NCBI GenBank assembly: GCA_928721915.1
Contig: CAKMVZ010000005.1
Location: forward strand, 62,001 to 126,000
Origin: an uncultured Clostridia bacterium
GTDB lineage: Bacteria; Bacillota; Clostridia; TANB77; CAG-508
Length of the DNA: 64,000 bases
Reading direction: 5' to 3'
In this document: positions 1 through 9,523 of the stretch, in pieces
Position numbering within the stretch: position 1 is the stretch's first letter
How the letters are laid out: every line of letters starts with the position of its first letter
Made by a program: the position numbers and the translations under genes
Notes under the pieces: model-generated
Databases searched by the model: none
The model's input: the letters and a program-made list of their open reading frames with translations, nothing else
What the model was told of the DNA's origin: nothing

Positions 1-1
1 G

Positions 2-352
2 CATGATACAAGAATGTCAATGGTTCCACTTGAATATACAGTACCATATCCAATGGGGGCTAGTGTTCCTGTAGCTCAAAATAAACCAACCGCTCCAGAA
101 ACTAAACCAGAAGATAAAGGAAATGTTGTAAAATCACCAATGGTTGGAACATTTTATTCTAAACCATCTCCAACAGCAGAACCTTTTGTAAAAATTGGAA
201 GTAAAGTAAAAAAAGGTGATACTCTTTGTATTATTGAAGCAATGAAACTTATGAATGAAATAGAATCAGAGTTTGATGGAGAAGTTGTAGAGATTTTAGC
301 TAAAGATGAAGATACTGTTGATTATGGAAAACTTTTATTTATCATAAAATAA
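2..352 (+). CDS. accB: AccB, biotin carboxyl carrier protein (5' end outside window)
   Basis: Biotin carrier subunit of acetyl-CoA carboxylase; it shuttles carboxyl groups from AccC to the AccD/AccA transferase in the cytoplasm, the first step of fatty-acid synthesis. The frame is open from base 2, so the N-terminus lies outside the window and the ATG at 14 is probably internal. Visible are the end of a Pro/Ala/Lys linker and a complete C-terminal biotinyl domain with SPMVGTFY and EAMKLMNEI; the Lys of AMKLM is the biotinylation site. It is the first visible gene of a fatty-acid cluster with fabZ, accC, accD, accA and fabI downstream. Confidence 0.95.
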   Translation, partial: HDTRMSMVPLEYTVPYPMGASVPVAQNKPTAPETKPEDKGNVVKSPMVGTFYSKPSPTAEPFVKIGSKVKKGDTLCIIEAMKLMNEIESEFDGEVVEILAKDEDTVDYGKLLFIIK

Positions 353-360
353 TTTTAAAT

Positions 361-388
361 AGGGTTTATAGGAATCCTTAAAAAACCT
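361..388 (+). promoter_or_regulatory. Hairpin element, copy 1 of 2, in fatty-acid cluster
   Basis: A short nested hairpin (outer AGG.TTT with AAACCT, inner AGGAATCCT) lies between accB and the next gene, followed by an A/T-rich stretch and an RBS-like AAGGAC. A closely similar element precedes accC at 2072-2100 with the same order of parts and a different but still self-complementary inner core (GGTATACC). No family recognised. Confidence 0.45.
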
Positions 389-415
389 AAATTTATTTAT
401 AAGGACAAAAGAAAA

Positions 416-784
416 ATGAAAATAGTATATGCAGTAATTGCAATAATTTTTAGCGCTATAGCTTGGATTTGTACTCAAACTAGATGGGAATATCAATATA
501 TATTAGAATATGTAGCAATATTTTTGGCAAGCTTTTTTGTGTGTTTAGTATTTTTATATCAAGAGGAAAATGAATCTTCTAAAAAATATACTATACTTAC
601 ACCTTATAATTTAATCTATGTACTATTAATAATAGTATTACTTGTATTATTTAGAAATTATGCATATGAATATTGGAGAGAGGCTACTGGAAGTTTCTGG
701 AAAATGATATTTACAGTAAATGCTTGCCAAGGTGCTTTTCTAATATTATTTTATAAAATAAGAGATTGGTATTATCATGCCTAA
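416..784 (+). CDS. Small multi-pass membrane protein, function unknown
   Basis: A 122-residue hydrophobic protein with about four membrane segments (roughly residues 3-20, 32-50, 66-84, 98-116) and short charged loops. I do not recognise the family. It sits between accB and fabZ on the same strand with short gaps, so it is probably co-transcribed with the fatty-acid genes. The ATG at 416 follows AAGGAC, an acceptable ribosome-binding site. A role in lipid metabolism is suggested only by position. Confidence 0.7.
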   Translation: MKIVYAVIAIIFSAIAWICTQTRWEYQYILEYVAIFLASFFVCLVFLYQEENESSKKYTILTPYNLIYVLLIIVLLVLFRNYAYEYWREATGSFWKMIFTVNACQGAFLILFYKIRDWYYHA

Positions 785-829
785 AAAATATTTTATAGTT
801 ATTAAAATTTATATAAAGGAAGTAAAAAT

Positions 830-1261
830 ATGTTAAATATAGATGAAATAATGAAAATAATTCCACAAAGACCACCTATTCTTATGATAGATAGAGTTGA
901 AGAATTAGTTCCTGGAGAAAGTGCAATAGCATACAAAAATGTATGTATAAATGAACCATATTTTCAAGGTCACTTTCCAGGTCAGCCTATTATGCCGGGA
1001 GTTTTAATTGTTGAATCTCTTGCACAAACAGGTGCAGTTGCAATTCTTTCAATGGAAGAAAATAAAAATAAGAATGCATTTTTTGGTGGAATTGATAAAT
1101 TAAGATTTAAAAGACCTGTAAAGCCAGGAGATGTTTTAAAATTAGAAGTTAAAATTATAAAGAAAAAAGGTCCAATCGGAGTTGGAGAAGCAATAGCAAC
1201 AGTAGATGGAGAATTAGTAACAAAAGGAGAGCTTACTTTTGCAATTGTAGATAATCCATAA
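830..1261 (+). CDS. fabZ: FabZ, 3-hydroxyacyl-ACP dehydratase
   Basis: Dehydrates 3-hydroxyacyl-ACP to trans-2-enoyl-ACP in the type II fatty-acid elongation cycle. The 143 residues match the usual length of a single hotdog-fold FabZ. Seen: the N-terminal IPQRPPILMIDRV segment, the catalytic-His region GHFPGQPIMPGVL around residue 49, and the Glu-containing VESLAQTGAV around residue 63. RBS AAGGAAG precedes the ATG. It is followed by a strong bidirectional hairpin terminator, so the operon may pause here before a gene on the opposite strand. Confidence 0.96.
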   Translation: MLNIDEIMKIIPQRPPILMIDRVEELVPGESAIAYKNVCINEPYFQGHFPGQPIMPGVLIVESLAQTGAVAILSMEENKNKNAFFGGIDKLRFKRPVKPGDVLKLEVKIIKKKGPIGVGEAIATVDGELVTKGELTFAIVDNP

Positions 1262-1269
1262 AAAATTTT

Positions 1270-1301
1270 AAGCAGGCTTTTTTGTACAAAAAGGCCTGCT
1301 T
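1270..1301. terminator. Bidirectional terminator between fabZ and minus-strand kinase
   Basis: Inverted repeat AAGCAGGC ... GCCTGCTT with A/T-rich interior (TTTTTTGTACAAAAA), placed between two convergent genes. Confidence 0.8.
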
Positions 1302-1321
1302 GAAAGAAAAGCTTTTTTTAA

Positions 1322-1942
1322 TTAGATTAAAGAAATTTTAACATTACTAGGATTTTCTAGTACAAATGCTTTTGCTACGCCAATAGCAATTTGACCAGAA
1401 ATTAGCTGATTTTTTAGTACATAATACTGATTTAAGATTTCATGTTCATTTGGAAAATGAAATCCCATAGAAACTAGGCTTTCAGAGACAGTTTTTATCT
1501 TTCTGCTTTTGATTTCTTCTAGAGAAGTATTAAGTACAATAAGATATACTTGTTCAAAAAAATTTGAGTATCTCATTAATGTTCCTAATCTTCCTTGGAA
1601 GCTATAATGAACAGAGTCAAAAACTGTCACATCTTTTTCTTTGCTGGATTGAAAAACCATGCTAAGCAGCGTATCTTGAGTTTTAAGATAAGCTACTCTT
1701 CCTAGATGAGTAGAAATTTCTTTCCAATGTTCAGAGTTTGGGGTAAGCTGCAAATCATCTTCTGTAACTTTAACGAGCATATTTGCATATTTCTCCATAA
1801 TAACATCAGAATTAATAATCTGTTCTTCTGAAAAAGCTTTTTTGGCAAAAGTAGTTTTACCACTATTTGCCGTCCCACACAGTGCAACTAACGTATGTGG
1901 TGGAATCCGTATCTCACTTGGGTTCCAAAATAAATTTTTCAT
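1322..1942 (-). CDS. P-loop kinase-like protein (AAA_33/zeta-like), acquired-looking
   Basis: A 206-residue P-loop NTPase: Walker A CGTANSGKTTF near residue 23, then INSDVI near residue 44, resembling polynucleotide-kinase/zeta-toxin-like AAA_33 proteins. Substrate unknown. The start is fixed by an AAAGGAGGA ribosome-binding site about six bases upstream. It lies on the minus strand inside an otherwise plus-strand fatty-acid cluster, is less AT-rich than its neighbours, and has its own terminator. It contains an in-frame CGG (bases 1909-1907, residue 12) read as arginine, unlike every native gene here. Probably horizontally acquired. Confidence 0.75.
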   Translation of the reverse strand: MKNLFWNPSEIRIPPHTLVALCGTANSGKTTFAKKAFSEEQIINSDVIMEKYANMLVKVTEDDLQLTPNSEHWKEISTHLGRVAYLKTQDTLLSMVFQSSKEKDVTVFDSVHYSFQGRLGTLMRYSNFFEQVYLIVLNTSLEEIKSRKIKTVSESLVSMGFHFPNEHEILNQYYVLKNQLISGQIAIGVAKAFVLENPSNVKISLI

Positions 1943-2071
1943 AAAGATTCCTCCTTTGATGTGCTATAAGTTAAATTATAACATGTAAGGAATAAAAAGA
2001 CAAGATTATGTTAATTTAAGATAAATTTAAAATTTGTTTTAAATTAGCATAGTAAATTTAATATTTATTGT

Positions 2072-2100
2072 AGGTTTATGGGTATACCTTATAAAAACCT
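2072..2100 (+). promoter_or_regulatory. Hairpin element, copy 2 of 2, upstream of accC
   Basis: Nested hairpin with outer AGGTTT/AAACCT and inner GGTATACC, then AT-rich sequence and the accC ribosome-binding site (TTAAGGAG). It matches the element at 361-388 in layout and spacing to the RBS. The shared placement in front of fatty-acid genes suggests a common regulatory role; the ligand or factor is unknown. Confidence 0.45.
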
Positions 2101-2125
2101 AAATTATTATTTTAAGGAGTAAAAT

Positions 2126-3472
2126 ATGTTAAAAAAAGTTTTAATAGCAAATAGGGGTGAAATTGCTGTAAGAATTATTAGAACATGTAGAGAAATGGGA
2201 ATTCCAACAGTTGCAGTTTATTCAGAAGCAGATAAAGATAGTCTTCATGCAAAGCTTGCAGATGAAGCAATCTGTATAGGTCCTGCACCTTCTCAAAAAA
2301 GTTATTTAAATATGAAAAATATTTTAGAAGCAGCAGTTTTAACAGGTTCAGATGGAATTCATCCAGGATTTGGATTTTTAGCCGAAAATGCTAAATTTGC
2401 TAAAATGTGTGAAGAAAGCAATATAAAATTTATTGGACCAAAATATAATGTAATAGAATTAATGGGAAATAAATCAAATAGTAAAGATCTAATGAGAGCA
2501 AATGGAGTTCCTGTAATTCCAGGTTCAAATGGAAGTATAAAATCAATAAAAGAAGCAATGGAGATTGCTAAAAAAATAGGATATCCAATAATGATAAAAG
2601 CAGCAGCTGGCGGAGGTGGAAAAGGAATTCGTTTAGTAAAATCAGAAGCTGAATTAGATGAAAGCTATAATATTGTAAAGCAAGAAGCGAAAGTTTCTTT
2701 TAACGATGATGAAATTTATATTGAAAAATTTATTGAAGAACCACATCATGTTGAAATTCAAGTTTTAGCTGATGAATATGGAAATAGTGTTCACTTAGGA
2801 GAAAGAGATTGTTCAATTCAAAGAAAGAATCAAAAAATCTTAGAAGAAAGTCCATCTCCTATAATTGATGAAAAATTAAGAGATGAAATGGGAAAAGCAG
2901 CATTAAAAGCAGTAAAAGCTGCAAAGTATTCAAATGCTGGAACAATAGAATTTTTAGTTGATAAATATGGAAAATTTTATTTTATGGAGATGAATACTCG
3001 TATTCAAGTTGAACATCCAGTAACAGAATGGGTAACAGGTTTAGATATTGTTAAAGAACAAATTAAGATTGCAAGCGGAGAAAAATTAAGTTTTAAGCAA
3101 AAAGATATTGAGTTTAAAGGTCATAGCATTGAATGTAGAGTAAACGCTGAAAATCCAGATAAAAATTTTATGCCTTGTCCTGGAGAAATAAAAGATTTAA
3201 ATTTACCAGGTGGAAATGGAGTAAGAATTGATACTGCAGTTTATACTGGTTATAAAATTCCACCAACATATGATTCAATGATAGCAAAAATAATAGTACA
3301 TAGTGATACAAGAAAAGAGGCAATAGCTAAAATGAAAAGAGCTTTAGATGAATGTGTTATAGATGGGATAGATACTAATATCGACTTTTTATATAAAATT
3401 TTGGAAAATGAAAATTTTGTAAAAGGGAATTTTGATACAAGTTTTATTTCAAAAGAATTTGGGATAAAATAA
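2126..3472 (+). CDS. accC: AccC, biotin carboxylase subunit of acetyl-CoA carboxylase
   Basis: ATP-dependent carboxylation of biotin on AccB. The 448 residues match the family. Seen: N-terminal KKVLIANRGEIAVRIIRTC, glycine-rich ATP-grasp loop AAAGGGGKGIR near residue 160, EIQVLAD and HLGERDCSIQRRxQK-like segment near 210-235, and EMNTRIQVEHPVTE near 286-300 carrying the catalytic Arg/Glu residues. RBS AAGGAG is eight bases upstream of the ATG. It is followed after 25 bases by accD. Confidence 0.97.
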   Translation: MLKKVLIANRGEIAVRIIRTCREMGIPTVAVYSEADKDSLHAKLADEAICIGPAPSQKSYLNMKNILEAAVLTGSDGIHPGFGFLAENAKFAKMCEESNIKFIGPKYNVIELMGNKSNSKDLMRANGVPVIPGSNGSIKSIKEAMEIAKKIGYPIMIKAAAGGGGKGIRLVKSEAELDESYNIVKQEAKVSFNDDEIYIEKFIEEPHHVEIQVLADEYGNSVHLGERDCSIQRKNQKILEESPSPIIDEKLRDEMGKAALKAVKAAKYSNAGTIEFLVDKYGKFYFMEMNTRIQVEHPVTEWVTGLDIVKEQIKIASGEKLSFKQKDIEFKGHSIECRVNAENPDKNFMPCPGEIKDLNLPGGNGVRIDTAVYTGYKIPPTYDSMIAKIIVHSDTRKEAIAKMKRALDECVIDGIDTNIDFLYKILENENFVKGNFDTSFISKEFGIK

Positions 3473-3497
3473 GTATGTAAATTTAAAGGAGAAAAAA

Positions 3498-4337
3498 ATG
3501 GTTATTGATAAACTAAAAAAACGTAGTATGCCAAGGCCTGAAATAAAAGATTCTAAAATTGATATACCTGTTGGAAAATGGGTAAAATGCAATAAATGTG
3601 GAGAAATAATTTATAAAGAGTTTTTGCATGAAAACTATAGTATTTGTCCAATTTGTAATTATCATTTTAGATTATCAAATAGGCGTAGAATTTGGCAAAC
3701 TATTGATGAAAATACATTTGAACAATTTAATCTAAATATTGATAATGTAAATCCACTTAAAATAAAAGAATATGAAACAAAATTAAAAAATTTAAGAAAA
3801 ATAAATGGAATTGATGATGCAGTTGTTTGCGGAACTGGAAAAATAAATGGAGATAAAGTTGTAATTTGCGTTATGGATGGAAATTTTTTAATGGGAAGTA
3901 TGGGAACTGTAGTTGGAGAAATGATAACATATTCGATGGAAAAAGCAATTAATCTAAAACTTCCAATTATAATTTTTACAGTTTCTGGTGGAGCAAGAAT
4001 GCAAGAAGGAATTATGTCTTTAATGCAAATGGCAAAAACTACAGCAGCAGTTTCAAAATTAAATGAAGCAGGAATTTTATATATTTCAGTTTTAACAGAT
4101 CCAACTTATGGAGGAGTTACTGCAAGTTTTGCAAGTATTGCAGATATTGTTTTAGCAGAACCTGGAGCAATGATTGGTTTTGCAGGTCCAAGGGTTATAA
4201 AACAAACAATAGGGCAAGAACTTCCAGAGGGATTTCAAACGGCTGAATTTCAATTAGAGCATGGATTTGTAGATGAAATTGTTGATAGAAGTCAGATGAA
4301 AGAAACTCTTTCTAGAATTTTAAAATTTCATAAATAA
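3498..4337 (+). CDS. accD: AccD, carboxyltransferase beta subunit
   Basis: Beta half of the acetyl-CoA carboxylase carboxyltransferase, which moves CO2 from biotin to acetyl-CoA with AccA. The 279 residues begin with a four-cysteine zinc ribbon (CNKC near 31-34 and CPIC near 50-53), typical of bacterial AccD. The crotonase-type core shows FTVSGGARMQEG near residue 160 and PTYGGVTASFA near residue 200. An AGG-CGT-AGA run is read as three arginines, so other rare arginine codons behave normally. Directly upstream of accA. Confidence 0.96.
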   Translation: MVIDKLKKRSMPRPEIKDSKIDIPVGKWVKCNKCGEIIYKEFLHENYSICPICNYHFRLSNRRRIWQTIDENTFEQFNLNIDNVNPLKIKEYETKLKNLRKINGIDDAVVCGTGKINGDKVVICVMDGNFLMGSMGTVVGEMITYSMEKAINLKLPIIIFTVSGGARMQEGIMSLMQMAKTTAAVSKLNEAGILYISVLTDPTYGGVTASFASIADIVLAEPGAMIGFAGPRVIKQTIGQELPEGFQTAEFQLEHGFVDEIVDRSQMKETLSRILKFHK

Positions 4338-4375
4338 TTTTAGTAATAATTTAAAAATTGAAAGTTGGTGAGAAA

Positions 4376-5234
4376 TTGGAAAACGAAGAGAAAAAAATAA
4401 ATACTAAAACTAAATTATCAGCATGGGAAAGAATGGCATTAGTCAGAAGTCCAAAAAGGCCTACAGCTTTAGACTATATAGATTTAATTTTTGATGATTT
4501 TATGGAACTCCATGGAGATAGAGAATTTACTGATGATAAATCAATTGTATGTGGTTTAGCAAATATTGGTAATCAAAATTTTACAATTATTGCTGAACAA
4601 AAAGGCAGAAATACAAAGGAGAATATAGAAAGAAATTTTGGAATGCCAAGTCCTGAAAGTTATAAAAAAGGTATTAGATTTATGAAGCAAGCAGAAAAAT
4701 TTGGTAGACCTGTTATAACTTTTATTGATACAAAAGGAGCGTATCCAGGAATTGAAGCTGAAGAAAGAGGTCAGCGGAGAAGCAATTGCAAGAAGTATGC
4801 TTACTCTTTCTAATCTTAAAACAATAGTAATTGCAATAGTTATTGGAGAAGGCTCGAGTGGTGGAGCTTTAGCTCTTGGTGTAGGAGATAAAATTTTAAT
4901 GCTAGAAAATGCAGTTTATTCGATTCTTTCTCCAGAAGGATTTGCAAGTATCTTATGGAAAGATTCATCAAGAGCAGAAGAAGCAGCAGAAGTTATGAAA
5001 ATGACAGCAGATGATTTATATAAATTTAAAGTTATAGATAAAATAATAAAAGAGCCAGAAAATGGTGGAGCAGAAAATGATGTAGAAGCAGTTTCAAATG
5101 AAATTAAAAAATATATTTTAAAATATGTAAAAGAATTAAAACAAATTCCAATTGAAGAATTGGTAGAAAATAGATATCAGAAATTCCGCAAAATGGGAGA
5201 ATATACTGAAATAAAAAGAGATAATAAAAAATAA
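4376..5234 (+). CDS. accA: AccA, carboxyltransferase alpha subunit, needs +1 recoding at CGGA
   Basis: Alpha half of the carboxyltransferase. The TTG at 4376 is the best start (GGTGAG spaced five bases upstream); an in-frame TTG at 4358 lacks an RBS. The zero frame runs to ...EAEERGQ and then meets CGG at 4775-4777; without recoding it ends 12 codons later. Reading CGGA (4775-4778) as one glycine continues into EAIARSMLTLS, giving the conserved family sequence EERGQGEAIAR. The downstream frame then carries the IVIGEGSSGGALALG core to the natural stop. Total length fits AccA. Either a programmed frameshift or a quadruplet codon; a decayed gene is unlikely because 24 other sites share the form. 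Confidence 0.93.
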
Positions 5235-5255
5235 TTATAAAAAGGAGAGAAGAAA

Positions 5256-6026
5256 ATGATTTTAGAAAACAAAACAGTATTAATTATGGGAATTAGAAAC
5301 AAATGGAGTATTGCTTATGGAGCAGCAAAAGCAGCTTATGACCAAGGAGCAAAATTATGCTTTACATTTATGGGAGAGGACAATAGAGGAAAAGTTGAAG
5401 AATTAATTTCTGAATTTGATGGAGCTAAAGCTTATGAATGTGATGCATCCAAAGATGAAGCAATTGAAAAGATGTTTCAAGAAGTAAAAAAAGACTATGG
5501 AAAATTAGATGGAATAGTTCATTGTATAGCTCATGCATTTACAGAAGATTTACATAATGATTTTATTGAAACAAGTAAAGATGGTTTTGCACATGCAAAT
5601 GATACAAGTGCTTATTCATTAGTTGCAATAGCTAGAATTGCTAGAAATTTAGAGTTATTAAATGAAAATGCAAGTATAGTTGCTTTAACATATCATGGTT
5701 CAACAAAAGTTTTACCAGGATATAATGTAATGGGAGTTGCAAAAGCTGCTTTAGAGTGCAGTATAAGATATTTAGCAGACAACCTAGGAAAAGATGGAAT
5801 AAGAGTAAATGCAATTTCAGCAGGTCCTATAAAAACTTTATCATCAAAAGGAATTAAGGATTTTAATTCGATTTTAACAGTTGTTGAAGAAAAAGCACCT
5901 CTAAAAAGAAATGTAACAAAAGAAGAAGTAGGTGGAGCAGTTGCATTTATGCTTAGCTCACTTTCAAGTGCAGTAACAGGTCAAATTCTTTATGCAGATA
6001 ATGGATATAGCATTATGGGAATTTAA
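5256..6026 (+). CDS. fabI: FabI, enoyl-ACP reductase (NADH)
   Basis: Last reductive step of the fatty-acid elongation cycle. The 256-residue short-chain dehydrogenase fold shows the FabI-type nucleotide site (MGIRNKWSIAYG), VHCIAHA near residue 88 and the Tyr-x6-Lys catalytic pair in GYNVMGVAKA near residues 154-162. This spacing distinguishes FabI from ordinary SDR enzymes. RBS AAGGAGAG precedes the ATG. It closes the fatty-acid gene block and is followed by a strong terminator. Confidence 0.96.
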   Translation: MILENKTVLIMGIRNKWSIAYGAAKAAYDQGAKLCFTFMGEDNRGKVEELISEFDGAKAYECDASKDEAIEKMFQEVKKDYGKLDGIVHCIAHAFTEDLHNDFIETSKDGFAHANDTSAYSLVAIARIARNLELLNENASIVALTYHGSTKVLPGYNVMGVAKAALECSIRYLADNLGKDGIRVNAISAGPIKTLSSKGIKDFNSILTVVEEKAPLKRNVTKEEVGGAVAFMLSSLSSAVTGQILYADNGYSIMGI

Positions 6027-6052
6027 TTTTATAATAAATATAATAAAATAAG

Positions 6053-6089
6053 AAAAGCGCCAAAGTGTTTTTTACACTTGGCGCTTTTT
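6053..6089 (+). terminator. Rho-independent terminator after fabI
   Basis: Perfect stem AAAAGCGCCAAAGTG / CACTTGGCGCTTTT with a T-rich loop and tail, 27 bases after the fabI stop. Confidence 0.92.
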
Positions 6090-6241
6090 GAGATTCATAA
6101 GTTATCTGTTTAAAAAATAAGTAGGAATTGTTTGAATAAAATTTTCGTATTCTTCTTCCATTGAAGATAGAGCTTATTTGTATTTTGAAAATTGATAAAA
6201 TATAAAATTTTTATGTTTTTTTTAAGATTATGTGATATATA

Positions 6242-6271
6242 TTGAATATGGACTAAATAAAGTGTTATAAT
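6242..6271 (+). promoter_or_regulatory. Sigma-A-type promoter for ABC transporter
   Basis: TTGAAT at 6242-6247 and TATAAT at 6266-6271, spacing 18, about 50 bases upstream of the ATPase start. Confidence 0.6.
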
Positions 6272-6324
6272 ATTTTTACATTTTAAGGTAGATTTTGGAT
6301 ATTTTAAAATTGGAGGAAAATGAT

Positions 6325-7027
6325 ATGTCATATATAGAATTTAATAATATTAGTAAAGTTTATAAAATGGGCGAAATTGAAATAAAAGCTTTAAACAAAG
6401 CAAATTTTACTATAGAAAAAGGAGAGCTTGTTTGTATTTTAGGACCTAGTGGAGCAGGAAAAACTACAACTTTAAATATATTAGGTGGTATGGATACTTT
6501 AACATCGGGAGAATTAATTGTAGATGGTGTAAAAATTACTGATTTAAAAGGAAGAAATCTTATTAAATATAGGAGAAATGATATAGGTTTTGTTTTTCAA
6601 TTTTATAATTTAATTCGGAAATTTAACAGCTTTAGAAAATGTTGAAATTGCAGTACAGCTTTGTAAAGATTATCTAGATCCAAGTAAAATATTAGATAAA
6701 GTTGGTTTAAAAGCAAGAAAAAATAATTTTCCTTCACAACTTTCTGGCGGAGAACAACAAAGAGTAGCTATTGCAAGGGCAATTGCCAAAAATCCTAAAC
6801 TTTTATTATGTGATGAACCAACAGGAGCATTAGATTATAAAACTGGTAAGCAAATTCTAAAATTGTTACAAGATACTAATAAACATGAAAATATGACAGT
6901 AATTATAGTTACACATAATGCAGCAATAGCAGAAATGGCTGATAAAGTTATTAAATTCAAAAATGGAAAAGTTGAGGATATTTTATTAAATGAAAATTCA
7001 AAATCTATTGAGGAGATTGAATGGTAA
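6325..7027 (+). CDS. ABC transporter ATPase (MacB/LolD type), +1 recoding at CGGA
   Basis: ATP-binding subunit of a MacB-like export or antimicrobial-peptide-sensing ABC system. Start ATG 6325 has GGAGG upstream. Seen: Walker A GPSGAGKTT near residue 38, Q-loop FVFQFYNLI, signature LSGGEQQR and Walker B LLLCDEPTGALD. The frame breaks at CGGA 6616-6619: zero frame ends shortly after, while reading CGGN as one residue gives FYNLI-G-NLTALENVEIA, the conserved LTALENV segment. Homologues usually have Pro at this position, so the Gly assignment rests on the +1 GGA codon. The stop overlaps the permease start. Confidence 0.9.
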
Positions 7028-9408
7028 TGAAAAAAGATAGAGTATTAACAAGTAGTTTTAGAAAAATAAAAAATAATTTAAAAAGATTTTTATCACTTTT
7101 ATGTATGGCACTTTTAGGAGTTGGATTTTATGCTGGAATTCAAGCAGCTTCTCCTGATATGTTAGACACTTTGGATAACTACTTAGATAATCAAAACGTA
7201 TATGATATAGAAATAATGTCTCCTTTAGGACTAGATAATAATGATGTAGAAAAAATACAAGAAGTAGATGGAATAGAAAAGGTAGTAGGTACATATTCTA
7301 AAGATACTATAATGAAAACAGATAAAGAAGAATATGTTATAAAAATGATAGGAATTAATGATGATATTAATAAAATATCTTTAATAGATGGAAATTTACC
7401 AAGTAATAAAAATGAAATTGTTGTAGAAGAAGATTTTATTAGTGAAAATGAACTTAAAATAGGGGATACAATTAAATTTGAAGAAGATGAAAAAGAATAT
7501 AAAATTGTGGGAACTGTGCAAAGTCCACTATACTTTGGAATTTCAAGAGGAACAACTAATCTAGGAAAAGGACAAATTGATTATTATATTTATACAAATG
7601 AGGAGAACTTTAACCAAGGATATTATAGCAATATTTATGTTACTGTAGAAGGAGCAAAAGAACTAAAAACTAGTACAAAAAAATATGTAGAATTAGTAGA
7701 TGATGCTACTAATAAGATTGAAGAAACTAAATTAGATAGCTCTGTTTTTTATGTTTTTGATAGAACTAATAATGGAGCTTATAGTGATTTTATTGATGCA
7801 ACAGAAGGAGTATCGAAAATAGGAGATGTTTTCCCTGTTATTTTCTATATAATAGCTATATTAATAAGTTTAATTTCGATGATGAGAATGGTAGAAGAGG
7901 ATAGGCAAGAACTTGGAACGCTAAAAGCTCTTGGGTTTGGAAATTTTAAAATTATTTTAAAATATATAATATTTTCTCTTTTAGCAACTGTAATAGGTGG
8001 CTTAATTGGTATGGCAATTGGATTTAAGCTTTTGCCAACTATTATATGGAAAATTTATACAATGTTATTTACGGTGCCAAATTTTATAGCTAAATTTAAT
8101 TTTGAATATGGCTTAATAGGACTAGAAATAGGAATTTTATGTATTTGTGGTTCAAGCATTTTAGTAGCACTTAAAGAGTTAAAACAAATGCCATCAGTTT
8201 TGATGAGACCAAAATCTCCTAAAATGGGAAAAAAGATTTTATTAGAAAAATGGCACTTTTTCTGGAATAAACTTAAATTTTCAAATAAAATAGTAGTTAG
8301 AAATCTATTTCGATATAAAATAAGAGCTATTGTAACAGTAATTGGAATTTCTGGCTGCACAGCTTTAATTTTAGCAGGATTTGGACTTAAGGACTCAATC
8401 TCAAATATAGTTAATTTCGAATTTCAAAATGTATTAAAATATGATGAATTAATAAGTATAAATTCAAGCACTAATTTAACAGCATTTCTTGATAGTCTTA
8501 AAGAAAATGAAAATGTAACTAATGAAGTAGCTGCTAGAATGGAAACTATAAAAATTTACAATAATGATATAGATTATGAGGCTAGTTTAACTATTGCAAA
8601 TAATACAAAAGAATTGGAAAATGTTATTAGTTTAAATGATGTAGATAATAAAAATCAAAAAATAGATTTAAAAGATAATGAAGTTGTTTTAAGTGAAAAA
8701 TTAGCTGACTTATTAGAAGTAGAAAAAGGAGATTTTGTAACTTTTAGAGATGATGTTGGAAATGAACATAAATTAGAAGTTACTGCTAAAGCAGAAAATT
8801 ATATAAATAATTATGCTTATATAACTAAAGCAACTTATGAGGAGATATTTGGCAGTTATGAACCAAATATAGTATTTATTAAAACAAATGATTTAAATCA
8901 AGAAGATCGTGACAAATTAGTTAAAGAAATTTTGAGTAATAACTTAGTTTCAAGTGTTATTTCATCTGAGGATACTGTTAGTTCAGTTAGTGATATGATG
9001 GGGTCATTAGATGCTGTTGTTGTAATTTTAGTTGTTGCTTCTGCGATACTTGCTTTTGTTGTAATGTATAATTTATCAAATATAAATATAAGTGAAAGGC
9101 AAAGAGAGATTGCAACACTTAAGGTTTTAGGTTTTTACGATAATGAAGTTGATAATTACATTACTAAAGAAAATATGATTTTAGCATTTTTTGGAATTAT
9201 AATAGGATTAGTTGTAGGAGTATATTTATCACATTTTATCATATCAACCTGTGAGACTGATACTTTAATGTTTGTAAGACAAGTAAATCCACTAAGCTTT
9301 ATATACTCTGCGTCGATTACTATTTTATTTACTCTTATTGTTAATTTTATTAATCATTTGAATTTAAAAAAGATTAATATGATTGATTCTTTAAAAAGTA
9401 TAGAATAA
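7021..9408 (+). CDS. ABC transporter permease, FtsX/MacB type
   Basis: A 795-residue permease with the duplicated FtsX layout: an N-terminal membrane segment (about 17-38), a large extracytoplasmic region, three helices (about 267-385), a second amphipathic start near 425-455, another extracytoplasmic domain and three C-terminal helices (about 665-785). The second half contains the FtsX-type SERQREIATLKVLGF motif; the first has DRQELGTLKALGF. Start ATG 7021 has GAGGAG five bases upstream and overlaps the ATPase stop, so the two are translationally coupled. It probably exports lipids, peptides or drugs; substrate unknown. Confidence 0.92.
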   Translation: MVMKKDRVLTSSFRKIKNNLKRFLSLLCMALLGVGFYAGIQAASPDMLDTLDNYLDNQNVYDIEIMSPLGLDNNDVEKIQEVDGIEKVVGTYSKDTIMKTDKEEYVIKMIGINDDINKISLIDGNLPSNKNEIVVEEDFISENELKIGDTIKFEEDEKEYKIVGTVQSPLYFGISRGTTNLGKGQIDYYIYTNEENFNQGYYSNIYVTVEGAKELKTSTKKYVELVDDATNKIEETKLDSSVFYVFDRTNNGAYSDFIDATEGVSKIGDVFPVIFYIIAILISLISMMRMVEEDRQELGTLKALGFGNFKIILKYIIFSLLATVIGGLIGMAIGFKLLPTIIWKIYTMLFTVPNFIAKFNFEYGLIGLEIGILCICGSSILVALKELKQMPSVLMRPKSPKMGKKILLEKWHFFWNKLKFSNKIVVRNLFRYKIRAIVTVIGISGCTALILAGFGLKDSISNIVNFEFQNVLKYDELISINSSTNLTAFLDSLKENENVTNEVAARMETIKIYNNDIDYEASLTIANNTKELENVISLNDVDNKNQKIDLKDNEVVLSEKLADLLEVEKGDFVTFRDDVGNEHKLEVTAKAENYINNYAYITKATYEEIFGSYEPNIVFIKTNDLNQEDRDKLVKEILSNNLVSSVISSEDTVSSVSDMMGSLDAVVVILVVASAILAFVVMYNLSNINISERQREIATLKVLGFYDNEVDNYITKENMILAFFGIIIGLVVGVYLSHFIISTCETDTLMFVRQVNPLSFIYSASITILFTLIVNFINHLNLKKINMIDSLKSIE

Positions 9409-9414
9409 AATTTG

Positions 9415-9467
9415 TCTCTTAAGAGAAAACTAAACTTAAAAGAAGTTTTCTTTTAAGGGATTTTTTT
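9415..9467 (+). terminator. Terminator after permease
   Basis: TCTCTTAAGAGAAAACT pairs with AGTTTTCTTTTAAGGGA and ends in a T run. Very similar hairpins lie at 14032 and about 47453 in the other surface-gene cassettes. Confidence 0.8.
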
Positions 9468-9523
9468 GTTTATAGTTTAGTTGTGTGGAATTATTTTTTT
9501 GTATATATTAATTTAGAGGTGTG

